A DNA stretch of 52,358 nt, from the NCBI GenBank assembly GCA_026391475.1, contig JAPLED010000127.1:1-52358 (forward strand). The letters run 5' to 3'. The notes beneath the pieces were generated by a model. That model was given only the letters and a program-made list of their open reading frames with translations. It had not been told where the DNA came from and ran no database searches. Shown in pieces: positions 46,577 to 52,358 of the stretch. Both the position numbers and the translations under genes were made by a program. Each line of letters starts with the position of its first letter. The stretch's first letter is position 1. The DNA is from Bacteroidia bacterium. Lineage in GTDB: Bacteria; Bacteroidota; Bacteroidia; Bacteroidales; VadinHA17.

Positions 46577-47680
46577 ATGAATTTCACAGTCTTAAATTGG
46601 AATATTGGAGGTGCAAAATTCTTAGAAGAAAAAACTCGAAAGGAAAGAGAAGAAACACGTACCAAGATTAACAAGGCACTAATAAAGATTCTAACCGATC
46701 GTTCAATGGGACCACAACCAGATGTAGTAACTCTACAGGAGATTGTACGCTACCAGGAACCTATAAAAGATGATCAAGTGAAAGATATACTTGATAAAGT
46801 ACCCGGATATTGTTATTTTCCTTTCACACTCATTGATAGCAATAGTTTATCTTCCAAGGCAAAATGGAACAAGATAAAGAAAGATAGTGATTGGGATAAT
46901 GATACATATTTCGCCCAAGGAAATGCATTTTTAATAAAGAATGATTCACCTCATTTTCCCGTATGGGATTTATCAGATACTAAGCAATCAAGGCCAGGAA
47001 AATGTTCTGACCACTTTATTGAAAAAGTTCATCTAGATTCGGGACTTTATTTTGGTGACCGAAATACAGAACCACGAGCTGCTCTCGTTTCGCATTTCAT
47101 ATTTGATCCTGGTGATATACAAGAATCAGGTATGAACAATAAACATATACCCCTCGATATCTTTGTAGTTAACGTGCATCTTACAACACTAATGATGGAA
47201 CGAGAAGGTGTACCAGAAATTGATATGTTGGCAACTGAAATCAGAAAGGATCAATTAAATACAATTTTTAATGGAATAGTATCACGTTATAATTCATGGA
47301 GACAGAAAAAATATCCTGAACGTGGTGAGAAAATAACAAGAAATCCGCCAGAAACAACCGAACGACATTCACCAATATGGATTATTGCAGGTGATTTTAA
47401 TTTTACAGAAGAATCGGCAGAGTATGCTTTTATAAAGAGGTTAAATTTCATTGATACTGTATCAGAACCAGGTAAAACTAGTAAATGGGGTTGTGGTACC
47501 AAAGCTAAAGGAGTTGGAGTTGACCCGACTTTGACGCTTGATTATATTTTTGCTGGTCCAAAATTTGTCTCGTTGGATCCTGCTATCAGTCTACATACTA
47601 ATCGAATTATTTACGATCATAACATTAGGGCATCTGATCATTACCCAGTATTATCGTCAATGACACTTTTTCCATTATAG
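46577..47680 (+). CDS. Endonuclease/exonuclease/phosphatase-family protein
   Basis: 367 residues of the EEP (DNase I-like) superfamily, magnesium-dependent phosphodiesterases acting on nucleic acids or lipid phosphates. Motifs in order: NWNIGG with the first Asn, VVTLQEIV with the metal-binding Glu, FVVNVHLTTLMMEREG, IIAGDFNFTEES with the Asp and Asn, LDYIFAGP, and ASDHYPVLSSM with the catalytic Asp-His. All catalytic residues are present. No signal peptide, so cytoplasmic. It has a strong Shine-Dalgarno (TAGGAGGAATAACAATG), unusual in this window and in Bacteroidetes generally, suggesting acquisition from another lineage. The substrate is unknown. Confidence 0.82.
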   Translation: MNFTVLNWNIGGAKFLEEKTRKEREETRTKINKALIKILTDRSMGPQPDVVTLQEIVRYQEPIKDDQVKDILDKVPGYCYFPFTLIDSNSLSSKAKWNKIKKDSDWDNDTYFAQGNAFLIKNDSPHFPVWDLSDTKQSRPGKCSDHFIEKVHLDSGLYFGDRNTEPRAALVSHFIFDPGDIQESGMNNKHIPLDIFVVNVHLTTLMMEREGVPEIDMLATEIRKDQLNTIFNGIVSRYNSWRQKKYPERGEKITRNPPETTERHSPIWIIAGDFNFTEESAEYAFIKRLNFIDTVSEPGKTSKWGCGTKAKGVGVDPTLTLDYIFAGPKFVSLDPAISLHTNRIIYDHNIRASDHYPVLSSMTLFPL

Positions 47681-47714
47681 TATACGTCAACTTGATATAA
47701 AACACTATTATGTT
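47681..47714. repeat. 34-base direct repeat R1, copy 1
   Basis: TATACGTCAACTTGATATAA followed by AACACTATTATGTT, beginning at the first base after the EEP stop codon. The second copy is at 48634-48667 and differs at two positions. The pair brackets the membrane protein gene and repeat B. Confidence 0.8.
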
Positions 47715-47773
47715 GGACGTCATTGATGGAAACACTTTATGAACTCGAAAATATTAATTTAAAAATATAAAAT

Positions 47774-48382
47774 ATGTTTGAAAAAGAATATGAAACTTTA
47801 CGACAAGAGTTGAATGAAAATAGAAAATATGTTTTTGAACGACCACTTCTGATAATCACTGCTGCACTTGTCTTCTTTGAATATATCGCTAAAACTCCAT
47901 TCATTATGTTATTCCCAAACATAATTATTTTTCTACTGTTGTTTAATTTGAAATTTACTAGTAATAGGCTAAATAGTTCTGCCAGAATTGTCTCTTATAT
48001 ACGATTATTTATTGAAAAAAAAGACCCTTCAAATTATAGATGGGAGTCTTTTCTTTCTAAATATAGAGAAGATAGAAATAAGAAGGGATTAAGATATTAT
48101 CCGACTATTTATTGGTTCCATATTCTGACAGTACTTATATTTGTTCTATTTGAGATTCTATTATACCTCGACCATCAGATTGATTCTACTTTTAAGGATG
48201 TGAAAAAGGAAATTATTACTATTTTTTCAATTGTATTTTGTTTTATAGGATTAGTTTACTTAGTTAAGATTGGAATAGAAACATCTCCTCAAAAAATAAA
48301 TGACTATTTCGAAAATGAAATTAATAATGTTAAAGAGACATTAAAGGATATAGATAAAGAATCAACGCCGCCCAATAAATAA
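47774..48382 (+). CDS. Four-helix membrane protein of unknown function
   Basis: 202 residues. A charged N-terminus (MFEKEYETLRQELNENRKYV) precedes two adjacent hydrophobic segments (LLIITAALVFFEYIA and FIMLFPNIIIFLLLFNL), a basic central loop of about 60 residues, and two further helices (FHILTVLIFVLFEILLYL and IITIFSIVFCFIGLVYLV), ending in a cytoplasmic helical tail (INDYFENEINNVKETLKDID). The two-hairpin layout with a cytoplasmic middle is reminiscent of SLATT-type membrane proteins linked to toxins or effectors, but no family was recognised with confidence. Lies 93 bases after the EEP gene on the same strand. Confidence 0.65.
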   Translation: MFEKEYETLRQELNENRKYVFERPLLIITAALVFFEYIAKTPFIMLFPNIIIFLLLFNLKFTSNRLNSSARIVSYIRLFIEKKDPSNYRWESFLSKYREDRNKKGLRYYPTIYWFHILTVLIFVLFEILLYLDHQIDSTFKDVKKEIITIFSIVFCFIGLVYLVKIGIETSPQKINDYFENEINNVKETLKDIDKESTPPNK

Positions 48383-48633
48383 AGCTTCGTGTGATCGCTT
48401 TCGCGACCTAACAAGAAGCTGTGTTGCACAGCCTGCCCCGCTGGAAGCGGGGAAATCCGCTTCCGACGTGCATTAGAGAGCATGGGTTTGTTATGGAGAT
48501 TCAATAAATCAGGTGCATTTCAGAAAAGAATTCAGCGTGTTATTTTCCGATTACACCGGCTCGGAACCACTTATTCTGAATCGAACTGAGCCACTTTTAA
48601 ATCTTTTCCGGTCTGGCATTCCATTAGTGCAGG
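48373..48633. repeat. Structured dispersed repeat, copy B
   Basis: Overlaps the last codons of the membrane protein gene (CCCAATAAATAA). It contains GATCGC-TTTC-GCGACC, a perfect stem GCTGTG/CACAGC, a perfect stem CCCCGC/GCGGGG around TGGAA, GACGTGCATTAGAGAGCATG, TTTGTTATGGAGATTCAATA, and a tail with GAGCCACTTTTAAATCTTTT. It is about 60 bases longer than copy A because of an insert with CGGCTCGGAACCACTTATTC. The 48383-48727 gap contains only this repeat and R1. Confidence 0.82.
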
Positions 48634-48667
48634 TATACGTCAACTTGATATAAAACACGATTACGTT
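48634..48667. repeat. 34-base direct repeat R1, copy 2
   Basis: TATACGTCAACTTGATATAA followed by AACACGATTACGTT. It directly follows repeat B and precedes the nucleotidyltransferase gene. The distance to copy 1 is 953 bases. Confidence 0.8.
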
Positions 48668-48727
48668 ATAGTGCATTTTAATCCAACATTAAGAGGACTT
48701 ATTCCCTTATGTCGTATATTTGCATTA

Positions 48728-49045
48728 ATGAATAAGAAAACTGAACATATATCACATCTTATTAAGCTTAATATCTCTGAGATTGATCCTCATGCTCAAG
48801 TAATACTTTATGGCTCCAGAGCTCGTGGTGATGCCAAAAAAGATTCGGACTGGGATATTCTTGTATTAACTAATTATCCTGTAACATATCAGATAGAGAA
48901 ATCATTCCGTGATCACCTTTATGACCTGGAACTTGAAGCCGGGGAATCCTTATCACTTTTTGTATATTCCAAAAATGACTGGAATACCAGACACCATATA
49001 ACTCCATACTATCACAATGTTACTTCTCAAGGTATTCAATTATGA
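48728..49045 (+). CDS. MNT-type nucleotidyltransferase (antitoxin-like)
   Basis: About 105 residues of a minimal nucleotidyltransferase. The catalytic GSx10DxD motif is seen as YGSRARGDAKKDSDWDILVL. Such MNT proteins neutralise HEPN RNases by AMPylation in MNT/HEPN toxin-antitoxin modules. The frame opens 19 codons earlier, but ATG 48728 (MNKKTEHISHLIK) is the usual beginning. The stop overlaps the ATG of the HEPN-like remnant (ATGA), the usual coupled arrangement, but that partner is broken here, leaving the nucleotidyltransferase alone. Confidence 0.8.
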   Translation: MNKKTEHISHLIKLNISEIDPHAQVILYGSRARGDAKKDSDWDILVLTNYPVTYQIEKSFRDHLYDLELEAGESLSLFVYSKNDWNTRHHITPYYHNVTSQGIQL

Positions 49046-49282
49046 CACCAGAAGAACGGCTTGAATACTCAAAGTTAAGAATAGAAACAGCTTATAGAAC
49101 TTTCCAGGCGGCTAACGTACTAGCATAAAACGGATTCTGGGATGAGAAATCAATTTTCAAGATATTTCATAAAAACCGGAAAGCTGGATAAGAAATACGG
49201 CAAACTTCTCGTACAGTTATATGACAACACCTACACCCAATGCGGGGTGATGTGGTTTACTAATGTAAGTTTTCCAAATTAA
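49042..49282 (+). pseudogene. Broken HEPN-domain gene
   Basis: Starts MTPEERLEYSKLRIETAYRT (typical HEPN N-terminus), reaches NVLA and hits an in-frame TAA; NGFW, which normally continues the same helix, follows directly after that stop. The central part with the expected RxxxxH RNase motif is absent. In another frame the C-terminus is readable as QFSRYFIKTGKLDKKYGKLL and VQLYDN, which is the usual end of HEPN proteins. So a nonsense change plus a deletion/frameshift have removed the toxin. The remaining bases to 49343 hold nothing recognisable. Confidence 0.7.
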
Positions 49283-49361
49283 CTTCAATCCAATTTGACA
49301 ATAACTCGCTTCGAATTCCCGCACTAGGCGTAGCTGCGAACCGTTGTGCAAAATATGTGAA

Positions 49362-50195
49362 ATGAATCTAAAAGAGAAATATAAAGATGATATTGCTATG
49401 ATTATGACTAAAATTAATCATAATGGGGGCGAACTATGGGCGACAAAAGACAAGAAAATTTGTAAAGGAAGCCCCTTTGATACAAGAGATGTTGCACTAA
49501 TGCTTTCTGAATTAGGATTCACTAAAAAAGATATTATTATTCAAGATATTGCTGACCTTATTTTTAGTACCTGGAAATCAGATGGACGATTCAAGGTTTC
49601 CCCTTCCGGAGCAATCTATCCCTGTCATACAATTGGAGCAGCCAGAGTTCTTTGTTATTTGGGATATTCAGATGATAACAGAATTAAAAAAACATTTGAG
49701 CATTTATTGGAAACACAACAAGAGGATGGAGGTTGGATATGCAATAAATTCAGTTTTGGAAAAGGACCTGAAACAAAGTATTCAAATCCCGGACCAACAT
49801 TGGAAGCATTAGACGCTTTTAGATTTACAAGTTTAACAAATACAGATAAGCGATTGGATAAAGCTGTTGATTTTCTTTTATGGCATTGGGAAATAAAAAA
49901 ACCGACTGGACCTTGCCATTATGGAATCGGCTCACTGTTTATGAAAACAGAATTTCCATTTTTTAGATACAATCTGTTTTACTATTGTTATACCTTATCT
50001 TTTTTTAAGAAAGCTCAAAAAGACAAACGGTTCAAGGATGCATTAATTCTGCTTAAGAAAAAACTTATCAATGGAAAAATGATTATTGAAAATCCTAACA
50101 GGCAATTAGCAGAAATGGATTTTTGCCGAAAGGGACAACAAAGTGAATTAGCAACAATTAAATTTAAGGATTTGATGATAAATATAGGAGAGTAA
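49362..50195 (+). CDS. Prenyltransferase/squalene-cyclase-repeat-like protein
   Basis: About 277 residues with the alpha/alpha-barrel repeat pattern of the prenyltransferase and terpene cyclase superfamily: IADLIFSTWKSDGRFKVSPS, CHTIGAARVLCYLGY, HLLETQQEDGGWIC (QQxDGGW-type QW motif) and ALDAFRFT, followed by AVDFLLWHWEIKK. Stand-alone proteins of this kind are common in bacteria without being cyclases; no catalytic residues can be assigned. The frame can start at a TTG at 49344, but ATG 49362 is preferred. Its stop lies 8 bases before repeat C. Function unknown. Confidence 0.65.
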   Translation: MNLKEKYKDDIAMIMTKINHNGGELWATKDKKICKGSPFDTRDVALMLSELGFTKKDIIIQDIADLIFSTWKSDGRFKVSPSGAIYPCHTIGAARVLCYLGYSDDNRIKKTFEHLLETQQEDGGWICNKFSFGKGPETKYSNPGPTLEALDAFRFTSLTNTDKRLDKAVDFLLWHWEIKKPTGPCHYGIGSLFMKTEFPFFRYNLFYYCYTLSFFKKAQKDKRFKDALILLKKKLINGKMIIENPNRQLAEMDFCRKGQQSELATIKFKDLMINIGE

Positions 50196-50203
50196 CTACT
50201 TCG

Positions 50204-50400
50204 CACAATAAATAAGTCTTCGTATGGTCGCTTTCGCGACCTAACATGAAGCCATGTTGCACAGTCTGCCTCGCTGGAAGCGGGGAAATCCGCCTCAGAC
50301 GTGCATTAGAGAGCAGGGATTTGTTATGGGGATTCAATTAATCAGGTGTATTTCAGAAAACGAGTCAGCATATAATTTCCCGGCGATGGCCCGTTTGTTG
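50204..50400. repeat. Structured dispersed repeat, copy C
   Basis: CACAATAAATAAGTCTTCGT, GGTCGC-TTTC-GCGACC, CTAACATGAAGCCATGTTGC, TCGCTGGAAGCGGGG, GACGTGCATTAGAGAGCAGG, TTTGTTATGGGGATTCAATT and AATCAGGTGTATTTCAGAAA. It lacks the GAGCCAC tail of A and B. The following bases to 50519 contain no gene that I can support. Confidence 0.8.
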
Positions 50401-50519
50401 GGAACAATGATGTTATATAAGGCTTTGGGTGCTTACCTTATCATTATTTTGTGAATTATATGCAATAGTCTATCATGTCCTTCTCAGAACGGGTTTAATG
50501 ATTTTTTATGATTTTACTA

Positions 50520-50657
50520 ATGATATCGAATAAAACTATTCGCGAATTTGAGCGAATTGCTCTTTCAGATTTTGGGATAAATCCAGATGTTATTGATGCA
50601 AATAGAATTGCTGATGAATCAGAAGATTATTATGAATTGCAGAGAGAGGGGCTTTAG
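50520..50657 (+). CDS. Possible small acidic protein, 45 residues
   Basis: ATG-initiated frame reading MISNKTIREFERIALSDFG, then INPDVIDANRIADESEDYYE and a last LQREGL. Composition (acidic, few hydrophobic runs) and the amphipathic first helix are protein-like. The final codons and stop overlap a REP-like GGGGCTTTAGCCC and the 3' end of the opposing transposase gene, so its end may be derived from the mobile element. No family recognised. Confidence 0.35.
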   Translation: MISNKTIREFERIALSDFGINPDVIDANRIADESEDYYELQREGL

Positions 50658-51087
50658 CCCTGGAATTTGTTAAATCCATATTCGGTGAGAAATTCATTGA
50701 ATTCTTCATCCCAAGTCTTTATTCTATGATGTTCTACTTGATTCTTAATATACTCCCGAACCTTAGGCACTTGTGATTCACTCACTGAAACGGCAAAGTA
50801 CTCCACTGCCCATCCAAATTTATATTTTGTCAATCTGTTCCTGTTAATCCAGAATGAAGATTCCCCTTTAATTAATTGAATTACTTTCGATAATGACTGG
50901 TCCGGACTCAACGATATAAGACAATGCAGATGTTCGGAATGTCCGTTCAATGTGTCAATATAAATACTCTTTTCTTTTGCATTTTTTTTATATGATCAAG
51001 AATATCTTTTTTTGTTTCTCTTGCAAGAAATGGCATTCTGTTTTTTGTACCCCATACACAATGGAGCCAGTTTTTAACGTAAGGCAT
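50654..51087 (-). pseudogene. IS200-like (REP-associated, Y1) transposase with a frameshift
   Basis: HUH/Y1 transposase of the IS200/REP-associated type, about 143 residues. The first part, MPYVKNWLHCVWGTKNRMPF to DHIKK, is in one frame; the rest, from about INGHSEHLHCLISL through KGESSFWINRNRLTKYKF to the C-terminal VREYIKNQVEHHRIKTW, is in the -1 frame. The HUH motif is HLHC and the nucleophile tyrosine is in REYIKNQ. The break lies at a run of eight A (50982-50989 on the minus strand). REP-type palindromes flank both ends of the gene. Either a decayed copy, a homopolymer error, or slippage-dependent. Confidence 0.85.
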
Positions 51088-51102
51088 ATTTTATCATTTT
51101 GA

Positions 51103-51447
51103 GGGGCTAAAGCCCCGTATATTGCTGGTATTCAATAACCCCGGGCTTAAGCCCGGGGTTAGTAATCAATCTCTGATGCTGGGGCTTTAGCCCGGAACAT
51201 TTGAACCGCGGAGCAGTTACTTCAATGAAGTATTTCAAAGGACTACAATTATATTATGACTTTTATAATCACATTTTAGGGGCTAAAGCCCCGTATATTA
51301 CTGGTATTCAGTAACCCCGGGCTTAAGCCCGGGGTTACTAATCAATCTCTGAATCTGGGGCTTTAGCCCGGAACATTTGAACCGCGGAGCAGTTCCATCA
51401 ATTCAGTATTTCAAAGGACTATGATTTTATGGTTTTTATAATCACAC
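51103..51447. repeat. Tandem pair of about 176-base REP/BIME units
   Basis: Two direct copies begin with GGGGCTAAAGCCCC at 51103 and 51279. Each carries the perfect palindrome with arm AACCCCGGGCTT (51137-51160 and 51313-51336), then GGGGCTTTAGCCCGG and GAACCGCGGAGCAGTT. They begin 15 bases upstream of the transposase start and a related GGGGCTTTAGCCC overlaps its 3' end (50649-50661). No gene in this interval. Confidence 0.85.
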
Positions 51448-52011
51448 GGACATTGTCCGATATTTATTTCTAATTCTTTTTACTTTATACACCGCCAAGA
51501 CATATCCGATCATTATAGGTATAATATCAATATATAGAAGAAAAAATGGTTGATTGGAAATATACCGAGTGGATATATTGCTTAAGACGTTTTCTATTCG
51601 ATAGATATAGATATAACTCATATAGTTATTAATTACAATATGACCAAGATTGATAACATGTGAATAGAAACAACCCAGCATAATGAAACTTATAAGTAAT
51701 TTTTTATTATGAAAAACTTCAAAAATGAGAGAATGATTATATATAATGGTATTATCCTGATAATACTTCTGTATATAATCTAATGCAATTAATAACCCCA
51801 GAGTTACAAATAGGACGGTAAGAGAATAAAAAATAAAAAATTGACTCCAGTTTAAGTTAAATAAACGAACAATCCAATTGCCTTCATATCTCATATCTGG
51901 GGTAGCCAGATATGTTGTAAATAGATCTAGAGCAACAAATAAGTAATATAGAACAATTAAAAAAGCAGGTGCAACTCTGGCACCCGCTTTAATTCGATCA
52001 ATAATCTTCAT
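51442..52011 (-). CDS. Polytopic membrane protein paired with a GG-leader peptide
   Basis: 189 residues with four or five hydrophobic helices (FLIVLYYLFVALDLFTTYLA, FFIFYSLTVLFVTLGLLIAL, LLISFIMLGCFYSHVINL, LLYIDIIPIMIGYVLAVYKV) and short basic loops. The first helix has an LDLFTTYLA-type start seen in small DUF5658-like membrane proteins, but identity is uncertain. Its ATG shares one base with the stop of the upstream peptide gene (TGATG), so the two are translationally coupled. Possible roles are immunity, maturation or export partner of the peptide; none is proven. Confidence 0.6.
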   Translation of the reverse strand: MKIIDRIKAGARVAPAFLIVLYYLFVALDLFTTYLATPDMRYEGNWIVRLFNLNWSQFFIFYSLTVLFVTLGLLIALDYIQKYYQDNTIIYNHSLIFEVFHNKKLLISFIMLGCFYSHVINLGHIVINNYMSYIYIYRIENVLSNISTRYISNQPFFLLYIDIIPIMIGYVLAVYKVKRIRNKYRTMSV

Positions 52012-52268
52012 CAATATCCAATTGGCACATTAATTGGAATTTCAAGCTTGCTACTATCTGCACTAATCGTTCCCCCACCTGCTGGATTGCTACTATTGTG
52101 AGAACCACCGATCTGGACAGTTAAGTCACCATTAACACAAGATGACAAAAGCACAACAGCAGCGGCAATAAGGAACCAGATAAAACCACCATCGGTTTCT
52201 TTCATTTCCAAGGCATTCATTTCCTGAACACCCATTAACTTCAAATCTAAATTTTTCATGTTAGACAT
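52011..52268 (-). CDS. Double-glycine-leader peptide (bacteriocin-like), with internal lipobox
   Basis: 85 residues (82 if the second ATG, MKNLDLKL, is used). The first part, MKNLDLKLMGVQEMNALEM then KETDGG, is a classical double-glycine leader as recognised by C39-peptidase ABC exporters; Bacteroidetes have large families of such precursors. Directly after GG comes a hydrophobic stretch FIWFLIAAAVVLLSSC whose end LSSC is also a lipobox, and then a Gly/Ser/Asn-rich mature part ending IPINVPIGY. No exporter or modifying enzyme lies in the window; genes upstream are beyond the right edge. Confidence 0.72.
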   Translation of the reverse strand: MSNMKNLDLKLMGVQEMNALEMKETDGGFIWFLIAAAVVLLSSCVNGDLTVQIGGSHNSSNPAGGGTISADSSKLEIPINVPIGY

Positions 52269-52358
52269 AGTTTATGTTTGTAAAAATAATTAATCTGCTT
52301 GGAATAATTTGTCCGGATTTTTATTCTGTTGCAGATTAAAGTGTTTTAGTTTAATCCT

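Noticed and set aside
46190-50400. Repeats A, B and C as classical integron attC sites
   Set aside because: CCTAAC resembles the inverse core, but the 3' core reads GTTATGG instead of GTTRRRY and the inner arms do not pair as L boxes. Also no integrase is seen. Kept only as an unknown repeat.
50254-50454. Plus-strand 66-codon frame within repeat C
   Set aside because: Runs through the structured repeat and has no protein-like pattern; copies A and B do not preserve the frame.
45181-52358. CRISPR array among the accessory repeats
   Set aside because: No regular 24-37 base repeats with equal spacers; the repeats are long, few and irregularly placed.

Overview
The window is a stretch of a Bacteroidota (Bacteroidetes) genome, probably an environmental member of the Bacteroidales/Marinilabiliales lineage. 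The evidence is a complete type IX secretion/gliding core cluster (PorP/SprF, GldK, GldL, GldM, GldN) plus a separate gldA, a Bacteroidetes-length MetK and IspG, several Bacteroidetes-type small and lipid-anchored proteins, and promoters of the Bacteroidetes form TTTG-N19-TAnnTTTG (two perfect examples, before gldA and before the methionine operon).

Layout. 1-4.1 kb: a class A penicillin-binding protein (minus, cut by the window edge) and topA (plus) meet head to head at about 1790-1820; neither has a usable start codon, which points to an assembly chimera or a deletion. 4.1-11.1 kb: a ureohydrolase-fold protein that has lost its metal ligands, then the porP-gldK-gldL-gldM-gldN run. 11-24 kb: housekeeping genes (manC, an MlaE/MlaF lipid-transport pair, a large DUF3352-like membrane-anchored protein, trpS, rbfA, a methyltransferase, a LolE-like permease, a lipoprotein, an amidohydrolase, a radical SAM protein). 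Two fossils of outer-membrane proteins lie on either side of the DUF3352-like gene, one of them still followed by its terminator. 23.5-29 kb: rpoN, asnS, gldA and metK, the last with a candidate SAM-II-type leader. 29-37.8 kb: a minus-strand methionine operon metY-metX-hom-metH-metF, read from a clear promoter through a SAM-I (S-box) riboswitch and then a 22-codon open frame whose last ten residues are rich in Met and Cys. 37.8-44 kb: cysS, a small DUF559 endonuclease-like gene framed by inverted GC-rich repeats, ispG and rnr.

44-52.4 kb is a different kind of DNA: AT-rich, sparsely coding accessory sequence with plus-strand orphan genes (HTH protein, isoprenylcysteine-methyltransferase-like membrane protein, endonuclease/exonuclease/phosphatase protein, four-helix membrane protein, MNT nucleotidyltransferase with a broken HEPN partner, prenyltransferase-fold protein). 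Three of them are followed directly by copies of one structured dispersed repeat, and two copies of a second repeat bracket the four-helix membrane protein gene. It ends with a frameshifted IS200-like (REP-associated) transposase next to its palindromic repeats, and a minus-strand pair made of a double-glycine-leader peptide and a membrane protein.

How the genes work together: the Gld/Por genes build the T9SS motor and ring; metY/metX/hom/metH/metF plus metK cover homoserine to S-adenosylmethionine and are controlled by SAM-sensing RNA; two independent pairs of nuclease/transposase and palindromic repeats (DUF559 with its CCCCTCC repeats, IS200-like with REPs) appear to be the main small mobile elements here. 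No rRNA, tRNA or CRISPR array was found.
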